Shown: positions 44,001 to 51,704, numbered from the stretch's first letter. The stretch: DNA of 64,000 bases from Secundilactobacillus pentosiphilus (GCF_002217985.1 NZ_BCMI01000004.1:62001-126000), one strand, 5' to 3'. The notes: a model not told the origin generated them from the letters alone. Numbers and translations: made by a program.

Positions 44001-44985
44001 ATTACCAAACGGTGGCTCTTACGTTGTTCTCCCTGATGGGTCATTGAGCATCACTAACCCAGATGGTTCTACAACAGTTGTCAACCCAGGTAACGGCAAT
44101 GGTAATGGTGCTCCACTTAACGGTGGTGCTGGTAACGTTACTGTTAACGTCACTGTTAACGGCGGTGCTGGCGGAGCTACAGTTAACACCCCAGCTGGCA
44201 ACTACACTGTCAGTGTCAACGGTGATGGCACTTACACCATTACTGCACCAAACGGCGAAACGGTTCCTAACCTTAAACCAGGTGCTACTGGTACCTTACC
44301 TGGCAACGGTGGTAGCTACGAAGTCGGCAACGGCCAAATCACTATCACTGAACCAGGTGGCGCAAAGCTGACCTTCAACGTTAATACCAATGGTGGTAAT
44401 ACTAACCCTGGCGGCGACACCAACACTAACCCAGGCGGAACTACTGATCCAAATGGCAATGGTGGCACTGGTACTACTGGTCCAGAAGGTAACGGTGGTA
44501 CTGGTACCACAACACCAGGTGGCAACGGCAGCACGCCTACCGGGCCTACCACCACTACACCAACAGGTGACGCAGGTACTGCCGTAACAACTCCAAGTAA
44601 CGGTAATACCGGCAACACTGGCAATGGCGGCACTGGTATCAGCACCACTACTGGTGAAGGTACGGCTACGGGTGCTAACGGCACTGGCGCTGATCAAGGC
44701 GGCATTGTAACTGGCGGAGACGCTGGAACAGCTACCGGAACTCAGGCTGGCACTGCTAACCAAGGCGGTGCAATTGCTCAAGACACTTCTGCAGGTACTG
44801 CAACAACTGCTGCAGGTGCAGCAGCTTCTGGTGAAGTCAACGGTAACAAGCAAGCAGCTGACAAGAGTGCACTACCTCAAACTGATGAAAAACCAGCTGA
44901 AGGCATTGCAGCACTTGGTTTATTAGGCGGACTTGTTTCACTGCTTGGCTTAGCCGGAGCAAAGAGACGTCGTAAAGATATTTAG
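38089..44985 (+). CDS. Giant LPXTG-anchored Gly/Asn-rich adhesin
   Basis: A 2298-residue surface protein. Domains in order: KxYKxGKxW signal (LHYRMYKAGRTWLFAGIATF), Ala/Thr/Gln-rich stretch, a unique globular region of about 750 residues, a MucBP-like unit ('YTVDAIDEAGKVLPGSIHTD'), then more than 1000 residues of Gly/Asn/Thr-rich beta repeats ('NPDGTITFTDPNG', 'VQPGGST') interrupted by TSP3-like Ca2+-binding motifs ('DTDGDGLPD', 'DTDGDGDTD'), a Gly/Thr spacer, and the LPQTDE sortase signal with membrane helix and RRRK tail. Wall-anchored by sortase A; probable adhesion or aggregation factor. ATG 38089 set by SD; an upstream in-frame start at 38020 would break the signal-peptide layout. Confidence 0.92.
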   Translation: MGRGSKNLSKGNRKLALMHESESLHYRMYKAGRTWLFAGIATFSLGAVLLGSQVTASAAEDPTQTTAPATTPEAGTGAGQATDTNAGAAAQQQPAATQEQPAADTNAANQSNNINAATATTDQPGDISKPTTTTKQVDPKVQGTTTGQVEAPQGTTPTTDTNKALIDTTLFGNGNTATGENSATAKLGDTTSAGTKIDSANAGQDRGANKYSTVGGSDAAPDLQGGASSWANIDGTQKSTVVGDGTAKLNDGLDMSFNSAYPSQGDTGQFQTDETTTTTDQLNDQNAISSDPTNAATRYGVFYAQGQNKGLSVSAIGNSTNGASIGIPANLAGTVKVGTWMVVEQTPVGILIENVDPDHPEDITKGTHEQFRIVDANLGKSDDYKPGTMIPNSKLGGYAVVTTTLNGDAIAPIVEAVTQAISTLSTAAGDVGSALISGVDQVVTGVSGAIGGIAGNILGGLTGDDLNIQGFTDAYHAEANQIQNEIKQLNLYGETLMEHGIEMTTLEEVKTSTVSYTDPVTGKTVQTPVYSVNTNSGVATAIANMINSYINGWSDGIKKAVLGMLAGNQVFHYNKGVDADSTAQYDGKTPIQVLEDGNDSGLVATVINALSGAAKMAGDAISGGVDKASAAATKIIGDAVKVGIDGQIGGSVSAAFPLTWKDPVLQDKDGKNILPGQFVGETFQTNAVAYNTSTDSSTTVAYQNVDKSQLSSQLDAIANGTVKNVDPAAVTKAKNFLANPNASQYDVDQAFKALGGTIETTAQTGIGNAILKDHQGTEAGQTFDEILKDNLSDLLKVDYNSAATEADKAAFAAATSALKDTDYVIAPSADGATSTTYTLKDTVVTSINEALAKSGNLKFVAPKPGTLTLFDAKNPGGGDNPGNPEQTGDSTYTVDAIDEAGKVLPGSIHTDQKGNAGDPIDATVLGATYKDANGKTWYKPAADSLASYYIKDGATIHVLYTDKDPENTDGNGGNGGDNGGNVDNPTGKVSIVYVGDGLWKVDDGNGHSFTFDPSKFGNGSGQPIVINIGGNTNTNTNNNGGSGSNGTGTTGNGSTGTDGTGANGGTSLIILPGQNGDQGIKANKNPDGSITFVFPNGDTQTVQPGDNGDHTNPAGGNFKVNSDGTITFTDPSGNSFTVDPNNKGTGSTQPGSVVTNITLPGKDGEDGQNTPDQTFFVEKTPEGNVILHLPGGGTATLAPGETINLPGGGSAVLNPDGTITFTDPNGGTYTINPDNGNKTPNGQININPGNGSSLPSINGDGNIIIINPGDGTVNYGTGGNGEGTNNPNGGSTSTTTTTINIPGGDGIKATKNPDGSITFVFPNGDTQTVQPGGSTTPNKDGSFTVNPDGTITFTDPNGNSYTLDPNKGGQATQPIVINIPTPGGGASATKNSDGSFTFNFPGGGSETVQPGGSTKPASDGSYFTVNPDGTITFNDGKGGTFVLDPNSGKGATTEPGSKETVVIIPGKDGQNYVVDVEKTPEGNTIIHLPNGSTIPVKPGDTGTLPDGTKYVVNDNGTVTFTTPGGDTQTIDPNKGTGNVTITTNTTNNGGGTGNTNNTSNGGVDTDGDGLPDSTETVLGINPENKDTDGDGDTDLQELLNSTDPKDPNSNLNSLENGGKGGNTGNGGSTTTTTITTISNVPGQGGDVKVIKNPDGSITFVFPNGGTQTVQPGGSTTPDANGGSFTVNPDGTITFNDGKGGQYTIDPNKGGAATQPIVINIPTPDGGASATKNPDGSFTFNFPGGGSETVQPGGSTKPASDGSFFTVNPDGTITFNDGKGGTFILDPNSGKGNTTEPGSKETVVILPGKDGQNYVVDVEKTPEGNTIIHLPNGSTIPVKPGDTGTLPDGTKYVVNDNGSVTFTTPNGGTQTIDPNKGTSNITSTTTNTTNNNGGGEGTDSNNTNSNNTNSGNITYNYYGEGANGPASAQITLPAGKDGKSYTITYTKNPDGTFSITMPGGDATNVKPGDKGSLPNGGSYVVLPDGSLSITNPDGSTTVVNPGNGNGNGAPLNGGAGNVTVNVTVNGGAGGATVNTPAGNYTVSVNGDGTYTITAPNGETVPNLKPGATGTLPGNGGSYEVGNGQITITEPGGAKLTFNVNTNGGNTNPGGDTNTNPGGTTDPNGNGGTGTTGPEGNGGTGTTTPGGNGSTPTGPTTTTPTGDAGTAVTTPSNGNTGNTGNGGTGISTTTGEGTATGANGTGADQGGIVTGGDAGTATGTQAGTANQGGAIAQDTSAGTATTAAGAAASGEVNGNKQAADKSALPQTDEKPAEGIAALGLLGGLVSLLGLAGAKRRRKDI
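41960..43733 (+). repeat. Internal duplication of about 740 bp in the adhesin gene
   Basis: Region about 41960-42710 recurs at about 42980-43733 (offset 1023 bp, 341 codons): for example GGTGCTTCAGCTACCAAG at 42241 and 43264. The TSP3-like Ca2+ motifs lie between the copies. The similarity in DNA implies recent duplication or gene conversion. Confidence 0.8.
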
Positions 44986-45037
44986 AATCAAAAGTAGTTA
45001 TCCCCGTTTAAATTTCTCCCTCATTATTTAAACGTCG

Positions 45038-45075
45038 AAGCCCCGCATGCGAACGTCGCGCATGCGGGGCTTTCG
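45038..45075 (+). terminator. Terminator after the adhesin gene
   Basis: GC-rich 14-bp arms AAGCCCCGCATGCG / CGCATGCGGGGCTT followed by T's. Confidence 0.9.
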
Positions 45076-45100
45076 TATACCTTAAGTTAGGCCGTTTAAC

Positions 45101-45173
45101 GCAAATAACGCCTCTTTCGGCAGTGTTTGCCGGAAGAGGCGTTATTTGCAATTCTGGAATCTACCGAATTCTG
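45101..45173 (-). repeat. Truncated hairpin repeat (remnant)
   Basis: On the minus strand: left flank GAATTCGGTAGATTCCAG, as in copies 3 and 7, then a stem GCAAATAACGCCTCTT/AAGAGGCGTTATTTGC with CGGC/GCCG and a 7-nt loop. The right-hand outer flank is missing. It may act as terminator for the TetR-family gene. Confidence 0.7.
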
Positions 45174-45191
45174 TCGATAGCGCCCAGTGCG

Positions 45192-45785
45192 TCAAGCTGA
45201 ATGCTTAAGCGACACAGCAACTTCTTTCATTGCAGCAATACTTTTACTGATAACGATCACAAGGTCGTCAGTCGGGAAGGGCGTTTGACTGGTTAGCCAG
45301 TCGGTAACTGTGCCGATTAAACCACAGGATGCGAAGCCAACGGCTGCCCGATACTTTGTGTTAGAGGTGTCGATGTTTTCGGCGTCTAACACGTAGTACA
45401 CGAAAAGTGCGTTCATTCGCTTGAGCGTCTTAACGTCCCTGCCAAAATTAGTTAGTGCTTCAAATAGCTGCTGATTTTCAACGATGGATGTGACGATTTG
45501 CGCTGCTAGTGGCGTAAAATTGTTGCCTCCATCACGCGGATAGTAGGTTTGAAATATCCCCGTAAGCTGATTAACGGTATCAGCCACCACTGAATCATAG
45601 AGATCGTAGACGTCCTTATAATGGATGTAAAAAGTACCTCGACCAATATCGCTAGCCCTAGCAAGCTCCGCGACAGTAATCTTATCAATTGGTTTATCAT
45701 GCAATAGTCTAATAAGCATCTTTTTCAATTGACGCTGGGTCTTTACTGTTCGACGATCTGGTTGATCACTCTGCTTAGAAACCAC
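45192..45785 (-). CDS. TetR-family transcriptional regulator
   Basis: A 197-residue TetR protein: HTH 'DKITVAELARASDIGRGTFYIHYKDVYDLYD' at about residues 30-60, with a divergent ligand domain. GTG 45785 is chosen since agaggggg is 7 nt upstream; the longer frame upstream has only a second agaggggg-like tract. Close to lactobacillar TetR proteins with the 'C-terminal domain of DhaS-like' pattern. Target unknown; divergent from the Mga-like gene. Confidence 0.82.
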   Translation of the reverse strand: MVSKQSDQPDRRTVKTQRQLKKMLIRLLHDKPIDKITVAELARASDIGRGTFYIHYKDVYDLYDSVVADTVNQLTGIFQTYYPRDGGNNFTPLAAQIVTSIVENQQLFEALTNFGRDVKTLKRMNALFVYYVLDAENIDTSNTKYRAAVGFASCGLIGTVTDWLTSQTPFPTDDLVIVISKSIAAMKEVAVSLKHSA

Positions 45786-46068
45786 TTTGTTGCCCCCTCT
45801 AAGTCGAGCTATCACCCGATTACCCCCTCTACAATTACTGGACAATATAAGCTGCATTGTCGATTAATGAACCTATCACATAAAACTGGGTATTGTACAG
45901 TAACTATACCTTTATTATATTAGAGTTAATAATAAAAACAACTAAAATACATGATTTATGAAAGCGTTTTTATTATTGTGCGACACAATCGGTAAAGTGT
46001 TTTGAAGTTTGGTATAGGTAACTGGGGGAGTTATCTATTTTTGGGGATAAGCATGGGGGAAACTTATT

Positions 46069-47550
46069 ATGAAGTATTTAGCTTTTTTGGAGAAGGACGA
46101 ACGGATTAAGCTTTCTGTCTTGGCCTTACTAGCTGAAACTGGGCAGCACGTTGTTCAGGTGAAGCAAATACTAGACCAATTATCAATTACACGGTATAAA
46201 TTCAATCAGTTGATTGCCGAGTTGATCGAGGATTTACAGCAAATTAAGCAATGTCAGTATCAGCTGACGGTAAAAAGCGGTGCTGTGATTTCTGAACACA
46301 TTGATTATTCAATTTATCAGCAAATGCAACTCTTTTACTTAAGACAGTCACCGCGCTTTCAAATTTTTGAGTACGAATACCTCAATCAGCAAACGGAGTC
46401 CCGGCAGAAGTTTTTACGCGACCATTTCATGAGCCAGTCGAAATACTATACGCTCAGGGGTCAAGTTGAAAACCTGCTTGATAATAAAGCGTTGATGCAA
46501 AAGCGGTCAGAGGGGGGCAACTTGCATCCTGAGCTGGTTGAGCGGGCCAAAATTACCAACGTTTACTGTCACTTTTTTAACGGGATTGACGATCCGTTTC
46601 CCGAATTAAAGGAACAAACATCGCGCTTCTGTACTTTTTTGTGCATGACCTTAGGAATCTCACTGACACCCAGTGAGCGGTTCAAATTAAGGATTTTTTT
46701 CCAGGTTCAAGTTAAACGGCTGACTGGCCGCCACTACATGAACATACGTAACATTGCGACTTTGAAACGTGACGTTCGGTTACCGTTTTTGAAAAATTAT
46801 TATCTTAAAAACGTGTGGCACAGCGATCAAGCTGATATTGATTCTGAAATGAGCTACCTGCTGTTATTCCTAAAAAGTCAGCGCATTATGGATTCGGTAC
46901 CGGTTAAACTATGTAAACAGATTCAGCAGCAGTTTAATCGTGGCAGTCAACGGTTTGAACAGGTTTTAGCCGAAACCAATGTTGTGGAACAGAAAAAGTT
47001 TTCAGCTGCCGTGAAGCATCAAACTGCTGAGCGGCTGTCAGAGTTAACAATCTGGTTGATGGTTTTTGACTATTTTGAGTTAACGGAGACCAATTCTACG
47101 GATCAGCCCCATATGTCAATGAACTTTCCAGCACTTACGGTACTGGGAAAACAGTTAGTTGATGCAGCTGTAAAGACGTTTGACCTGCAACTTCCGTCAG
47201 AGGTGCAATCGAGATTGCTGAAGTGCTACGTCAAAATTTTGATTGATGGGATTCCTAGTGATCTGGTAAGGGATAACGTGACAATTTGCGTAGACTTTGT
47301 TCAAAGCATCGTGCCGATGGACTACTTTGCCCAATTATTGACGACTAACCTGGGCGCCGGCATCGTTTTAACCAACCAGCTAAGCAGTGATGTGGATATT
47401 TTCCTCTCAGATATTTTTATCTCGAGCATCCATGATATCCCGCAGGTAACGTGGCTTGACCCGTTAAAAACATCGAACTGGGAACAGCTGCGGCAGACGA
47501 TTGCGGAGGTCAAACAAGCTAAATTGGAGAAATTTATGGCAGCGAGTTAG
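46069..47550 (+). CDS. Mga-like (PRD-type) virulence-style regulator
   Basis: A 493-residue protein. N-terminal HTH region ('LSVLALLAETGQHVVQVKQILDQLSITRYKFNQLIAEL'), long helical PRD-like middle and a C-terminal EIIB-like fold, the layout of Mga/AtxA. In streptococci Mga activates surface-adhesin genes and is tuned by PTS phosphorylation. It lies close to the giant adhesin gene and may control it; TetR and Mga-like genes are divergent with a 280-bp gap. No known phospho-His site can be assigned by eye. Confidence 0.78.
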   Translation: MKYLAFLEKDERIKLSVLALLAETGQHVVQVKQILDQLSITRYKFNQLIAELIEDLQQIKQCQYQLTVKSGAVISEHIDYSIYQQMQLFYLRQSPRFQIFEYEYLNQQTESRQKFLRDHFMSQSKYYTLRGQVENLLDNKALMQKRSEGGNLHPELVERAKITNVYCHFFNGIDDPFPELKEQTSRFCTFLCMTLGISLTPSERFKLRIFFQVQVKRLTGRHYMNIRNIATLKRDVRLPFLKNYYLKNVWHSDQADIDSEMSYLLLFLKSQRIMDSVPVKLCKQIQQQFNRGSQRFEQVLAETNVVEQKKFSAAVKHQTAERLSELTIWLMVFDYFELTETNSTDQPHMSMNFPALTVLGKQLVDAAVKTFDLQLPSEVQSRLLKCYVKILIDGIPSDLVRDNVTICVDFVQSIVPMDYFAQLLTTNLGAGIVLTNQLSSDVDIFLSDIFISSIHDIPQVTWLDPLKTSNWEQLRQTIAEVKQAKLEKFMAAS

Positions 47551-47566
47551 ACGAGTAATTTAGGAA

Positions 47567-47602
47567 CGTCCTCACCTTCAAGGGTAGTGGGGACGCTTTT
47601 TT
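47567..47602 (+). terminator. Terminator after the Mga-like gene
   Basis: Arms CGTCCTCAC / GTGGGGACG (one G-T pair) followed by CTTTTTT. Confidence 0.8.
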
Positions 47603-47696
47603 AAAAGTGTTGCAAAACCGGACAAGTCGTGAAAACGCTTGACTTATTTCAGTAAACTAGCTTTAATTAGTGTTAGAGATTTCGAATTTAATAAAC

Positions 47697-47831
47697 ATTG
47701 TGGTCTGGGGTGCTAGTGATAGCTGAGAAATACCCAAATAACCTGATGCAGTTAATACTGCCGTAGGGAGCGCCATGTTAGTCGTAGAAGACTACCAGTC
47801 CATTTGAATGAATTCAAGTGGGCTTTTTTGA
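47697..47831 (+). promoter_or_regulatory. TPP (THI-box) riboswitch with terminator
   Basis: The aptamer contains the conserved blocks GGGGTGC, GCTGAGAAATACCC, ACCTGATGCAGTTAATAC and CTGCCGTAGGGAG (about 47706-47771). TAGTC/GACTA (antiterminator side) follows, then a terminator CCATTTGAAT/ATTCAAGTGG with T6 at 47799-47829. Bound thiamin diphosphate should terminate transcription of the amidohydrolase and NCS1 transporter genes. Confidence 0.95.
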
Positions 47832-47871
47832 TTGCTTAGCGACCAGTCACAGTGTTGGCTTGGAGGATAAC

Positions 47872-49251
47872 ATGCAGACATCAATAATTAAGAATGGTTT
47901 GATCGTCACGCCAACGGGTGTGGTGAAGGCGGACTTAGCAATTAAAGCGGGCAAAATTGCAGCGATTGGTGACTTATCAGGCAGTGCTGAAGAGGTGATT
48001 GATGCCAAGGGACAGCTAGTCTTGCCGGGCATGGTGGATGCCCACGTTCATATCAATGAACCGGGACGCGGCAACTGGGAAGATTACCATACCGGCAGTC
48101 AGGCGTTAGCTGCCGGCGGGACCACCAGTATGGTTGTGATGCCGTTAAACGCGCTGCCGGCGCGGACGACTGCCGCTGAATTTAATCGTCACCGCGCAAT
48201 TGCCGAGGGTCGGTCATACATTGATTTTGCACTGTACGGCGGTCTAGTACCCGGCAACCAGCCAGCAATTGCACCAATGGCGCAGGCTGGTGCGGCGGGC
48301 TTCAAAGCCTTCATGGCGACTACTGGCAGTGATGAACCAGGCGATTTTCATAACGTGGACGACTACGATTTGTACCGCGGGATGCAAGCCATCGCTAAAA
48401 CCGGCCTGCGCTTGTCGCTTCACGCCGAGAACGCGGTGCTGACTGACCGGCTGGCGGAAGATGAAATTGCGCATCAGCATACGGATGTTCAGGCTTATAT
48501 TGATTCAAGACCGCCGATGGTTGAAGTAGAAGCGGTTAGAAGAGCCCTTTATCTGGCAAAGCAGACGGGCTGCAAACTGCATTTCGTCCACCTTTCAACT
48601 GGTGAAGCCGTTCGGGAAGTTCATCGGGCCCAGTTAGCGGGACAGGATGTGACCTGTGAAACCTGCTTGCATTATTTAACGTTGAATACGGTAGATTTTA
48701 AGCAAATCGGCCCGTTGGCAAAATGTTCGCCGGTGTTGCGGACGCCTGAAGTTCAGGCTGATTTATGGCGGGAAGTGCAGGCGGGTCACGTTAACGCGGT
48801 GACTTCTGACCATTCACCAGCACCCGCGGAAATGAAGGCCAACCCCAGCAACAATATATTTGAGGTGTGGGGCGGTATCAGCGGCGCACAGAATAATCTC
48901 GATATCTTTTACGACGTTGCCGTTAAGTCGGGTCGATTGAACTTACAGCAGTTTGTGCAGTTGACGGCAGCGGGGCCCGCTCAGTTATTTGGCTTGAAAA
49001 ATAAGGGGCAGCTCCGCGTTGGTGCGGATGCAGATATCGCTCTTTTGGATCCTGACCAAAGCTATACGTTACAAGCGTCAGATCTGTTTTATAAAAATCC
49101 CATTTCAGCTTATGTCGGTCGGAAGATCAACTGCCGGGTGACGCGAACAATTTTACGGGGCAAGACGATCTTCGAATTAGGACGAGGATTTGACGAGCAG
49201 CCCACCGGTCGGTTTCTTCGCAATCAGCAAGTGACGGAGGCCGACAAATGA
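47872..49251 (+). CDS. Allantoinase/dihydroorotase-family amidohydrolase under TPP control
   Basis: A 459-residue cyclic amidohydrolase (metal-dependent TIM barrel). 'MVDAHVHINEPGRGNWEDYHTG' (first metal His pair), 'GFKAFMATTGS' (carboxylated Lys), 'LSLHAEN', 'LHFVHLSTG', 'TSDHSPAP' (Asp) are all kept. 'NEPGRGNWEDY' and 'WGGISG' look allantoinase-like rather than PyrC-like. ATG 47872 (SD ggagg 5 nt upstream) is the start; the frame upstream runs through the riboswitch terminator. The TPP riboswitch and the co-transcribed NCS1 transporter argue that the substrate is a thiamin-related pyrimidine or breakdown product, not allantoin; no other purine-degradation gene is present. This is a prediction. 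Confidence 0.85.
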   Translation: MQTSIIKNGLIVTPTGVVKADLAIKAGKIAAIGDLSGSAEEVIDAKGQLVLPGMVDAHVHINEPGRGNWEDYHTGSQALAAGGTTSMVVMPLNALPARTTAAEFNRHRAIAEGRSYIDFALYGGLVPGNQPAIAPMAQAGAAGFKAFMATTGSDEPGDFHNVDDYDLYRGMQAIAKTGLRLSLHAENAVLTDRLAEDEIAHQHTDVQAYIDSRPPMVEVEAVRRALYLAKQTGCKLHFVHLSTGEAVREVHRAQLAGQDVTCETCLHYLTLNTVDFKQIGPLAKCSPVLRTPEVQADLWREVQAGHVNAVTSDHSPAPAEMKANPSNNIFEVWGGISGAQNNLDIFYDVAVKSGRLNLQQFVQLTAAGPAQLFGLKNKGQLRVGADADIALLDPDQSYTLQASDLFYKNPISAYVGRKINCRVTRTILRGKTIFELGRGFDEQPTGRFLRNQQVTEADK

Positions 49252-50603
49252 CACCACCAGCAGCAGTTCAGCCCACCAGTCAGACGATTGCTGAAGATTT
49301 AAAACCGATGGCCGCTGATCAGCGCAGTATGGGTGTTTTAGCTTATATGGCGATGTGGTTAGGCGACGGCTTTAACATTGGCAACATCACTTTAGGATCG
49401 TCAATCGTAGTTGCCGGCGTGGTAACCATTAATCTGCTTCAGACTGTGGTGGCCGCCGGCATTGCAATCGTGATCATTAGCCTGATTTTTACCCTAAACG
49501 ACCGCTTCGGTTACCGCACTGGCGCGCCATATGTGATTCAGCTGCGGTTATCTTTCGGCGTAAAGGGCGCCAAGCTGGCCGGCCTCTTACGCGGCCTGCC
49601 GGCAATCGTGTGGTTCGGTTTTCAATCGTGGACTGGTGCCCTGGCGCTAAATCAGATCGGGATGAGCTTGTTTGGTATGCCGGGATCGCATACCTTCGCT
49701 TGTTTTTTAATCCTGCAGACCATTCAAGTTGTGATGGCGTTGTGGGGCTTTCGGTCGATCAAACTCGTGACTGGGTGTATTGCCGCGGTGGTGATGATGG
49801 CAATGCTGGGTATTTTTATCCTTTTAGTGACTCAGCATCAAACCGTGATCCAGCAACGTTTGATTCAACCGTCTGGTACGTGGGGACTGCCGTTTTACGG
49901 GTTTATCGTTGCCTTTTTAGGTAATTACACGGCAATCTTTGAATCAGCGGCTGACTACTCCCGTGAACTGAAACCCGGTCTTGACGGGCATCGACGCGGG
50001 CTGCTCTATCTCATACCGATTGGGCTGGCATATGGGCTGACCATTGTAACGGGTGCAATGCTGGCAGTCGTTACCGGGATCGCCAGTCCAGTCACGGCGA
50101 TGGCGCATTTGCTTAATAACAGCGGCATGACGGTCATGATTTCCGCTTTTATCGTGTTGGGAACGATTACCACTAATACGGTCGCTAACATCATGCCGCC
50201 GACCTACATGCTGACCGCACTGCTGAAAATGCCCCAGCAATTGGCGACTACCATCGTTGGTATTTTAGCGGTGCTGACCTGTCCCTGGCTTTTAGTTCAG
50301 GATAGTTCGGCTCAGGGATTAGCAGTATTCATTCATCTATACTCGATCTTTCTGGGACCAATGACGGCTATTATTCTGATTGAGTACTACCTGCATCGCC
50401 ATCAGCACGTGAACATCACGGAGCTGTACGATGACCAGCACCAGCCGCAATTCACTTGGCGGGCGCCGCTAGCACTCCTGATTGGCGCGGGTTTTGCAGC
50501 CCTAATCGTTAATCTGTCATGGTTTGTGGGCTTCTTGACTGGCGGGCTAGTGTATTGGCAGCTGGGTACGGGCAACCGTGGTGAAACGGCTGCAAAACGA
50601 TAA
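49248..50603 (+). CDS. NCS1-family transporter (hydroxymethylpyrimidine/allantoin-type)
   Basis: A 451-residue, 12-helix NCS1 permease ('MAMWLGDGFNIGNITLGSSI', 'LRGLPAIVWFGFQSWTGALALNQIG', 'GNYTAIFESAADYSREL'). Relatives carry allantoin, uracil, cytosine or, in CytX, hydroxymethylpyrimidine. The TPP riboswitch upstream supports a thiamin-precursor substrate. The start overlaps the amidohydrolase stop by 4 nt, so the pair forms one translationally coupled operon. Confidence 0.88.
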   Translation: MTPPAAVQPTSQTIAEDLKPMAADQRSMGVLAYMAMWLGDGFNIGNITLGSSIVVAGVVTINLLQTVVAAGIAIVIISLIFTLNDRFGYRTGAPYVIQLRLSFGVKGAKLAGLLRGLPAIVWFGFQSWTGALALNQIGMSLFGMPGSHTFACFLILQTIQVVMALWGFRSIKLVTGCIAAVVMMAMLGIFILLVTQHQTVIQQRLIQPSGTWGLPFYGFIVAFLGNYTAIFESAADYSRELKPGLDGHRRGLLYLIPIGLAYGLTIVTGAMLAVVTGIASPVTAMAHLLNNSGMTVMISAFIVLGTITTNTVANIMPPTYMLTALLKMPQQLATTIVGILAVLTCPWLLVQDSSAQGLAVFIHLYSIFLGPMTAIILIEYYLHRHQHVNITELYDDQHQPQFTWRAPLALLIGAGFAALIVNLSWFVGFLTGGLVYWQLGTGNRGETAAKR

Positions 50604-50604
50604 A

Positions 50605-50643
50605 AAAAGCAGGTTGCCACTGATCAAATGGCAACCTGCTTTT
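50605..50643. terminator. Bidirectional terminator
   Basis: 15-bp perfect arms around AAAAGCAGGTTGCCA, A-run and T-run at the two ends, between the NCS1 gene and the convergent PPOX gene. Confidence 0.9.
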
Positions 50644-50681
50644 ATTAGGCTATTTGGAAACGATAGTTAATTTACTGCGAA

Positions 50682-51170
50682 CTATTCCGCACTGTGCTGC
50701 TTGCCAGTATATTGAGCAACGTCGATTCGGATGACGCCGACGTATGCCAATGAATCTTGACCAATTTCACCGGGTATTTCCTGACCATTTTCGTGTTTCA
50801 AAACTAAGCGTAAAGCATGTTCTTTTTCCTTCAAATCAGAAACTAAAGTGGCTTTGCCAGTGCCTAAAACGCTACGGTAGAAATAACTAAAGTTGCTTAA
50901 TGGTTCGCCTGCTTTTGGTTTGTCGAGGCCGCAGTCGTTAACTATGCTAAAGGACACTTCAGGATTAGCAGCGATGAGGCCACGCTTCTTCCCCTTAGGG
51001 GCGCCGTGGATGTAAAGCTTCAGCTGATTGTCAGTAAATTCGTAACCGTAGTTGGTTGGGACCACATAAGGAGCTGGAAAATCTAAAACACCTAGATTGA
51101 TAACATGGGCTTTTTCGATAATATCCCGTATCGTAGCATCGTCGGTTATTTCACGATCAGTTCTTCTCAT
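50682..51170 (-). CDS. NimA-like PPOX-fold flavoprotein
   Basis: A 162-residue split-barrel protein ('MRRTDREITD', 'INLGVLDFPAPYVVPTNYGYEF', 'SFSIVNDC', 'YRSVLGTGKATLV') of the family that includes nitroimidazole-reductase NimA. The His used for PLP/nitroimidazole chemistry is not evident, so the substrate is open. ATG with gaagg upstream. Single gene. Confidence 0.82.
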   Translation of the reverse strand: MRRTDREITDDATIRDIIEKAHVINLGVLDFPAPYVVPTNYGYEFTDNQLKLYIHGAPKGKKRGLIAANPEVSFSIVNDCGLDKPKAGEPLSNFSYFYRSVLGTGKATLVSDLKEKEHALRLVLKHENGQEIPGEIGQDSLAYVGVIRIDVAQYTGKQHSAE

Positions 51171-51279
51171 AATTAGCCTTCATTCATTATTATTAAATAT
51201 TATTATAGGCTGACGACTGTATGAAGTCTAGGCTAAAAAGCAGTGGGTTGTATCCGCTAATTTAGAAAAAGGTTAGTGG

Positions 51280-51308
51280 TTGACATTTTTCTCTAATGAG
51301 TTTATCAT
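51280..51308 (+). promoter_or_regulatory. Promoter of the Met T-box transcript
   Basis: -35 TTGACA (51280-51285), 17 bp, -10 TATCAT (51303-51308). Confidence 0.75.
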
Positions 51309-51588
51309 CAAAGTCACAATATGAAAAATAGATTAGAAGATGAGTAGTACTTCTGACTTTGAAAAGAGAGCCGCGGTTGGTGAGAAGCGGTAAAGGATGA
51401 GTGTGAAGATGGTCTTCGATTAAGCAGGGTATTCGAGCGGAAGTAAGAATATCATGGGTGTGCCCATTACAGCACGGCGGTATCGAAAGGTACCCAGTGA
51501 GGAAGCCGGTGTGAGTCGGCTTCAAATTAAGGTGGTAACACGGAATTCGTCCTTATCTTCGCGAGAGCGGGGGTGGGGGCGTTTTTTT
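51309..51588 (+). promoter_or_regulatory. T-box riboswitch, Met specifier (AUG)
   Basis: Stem I with AGTA S-turn strand (near 51342), distal AGAGAGCCGCGGTTGGTGAG loop, specifier strand GAAG-ATG-GTCTTC, T-box AAGGTGGTAACACGG (51529-51543) and a terminator with a 15-bp stem (51548-51562 with 51567-51581; several G-U pairs), loop GAGA, then T7. Met T-boxes are the normal control of methionine genes in Lactobacillales. The target here is metE-metF. Confidence 0.93.
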
Positions 51589-51592
51589 GAAG

Positions 51593-51704
51593 GTGCGGAG
51601 CCTAGCGGTTAGAGACTGGAGCCTAAGGGGCTTTTAACGTAAACCCTGGGTTTGGGTTTATGTTGAAAGTCCCTTAGGTGCAAGTCTCTGCTAGGCGTAG
51701 CCCG
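51593..51704 (+). repeat. Long hairpin repeat, copy 4
   Basis: Inner stem 25 bp including three G-U pairs (51622-51646 with 51654-51678), loop TGGGTTT. Outer stem GCCTAGC/GCTAGGC and AGAGACT/AGTCTCT with a GGTT bulge. It is inserted inside the leader between the T-box terminator and metE. Confidence 0.9.

Noticed and set aside
45970-45995. GTGCGACACAATCGGTA resembling the left edge of the hairpin repeat
   Set aside because: Only about 17 bases match and no stem or right flank follows; listed as chance or a very old remnant.
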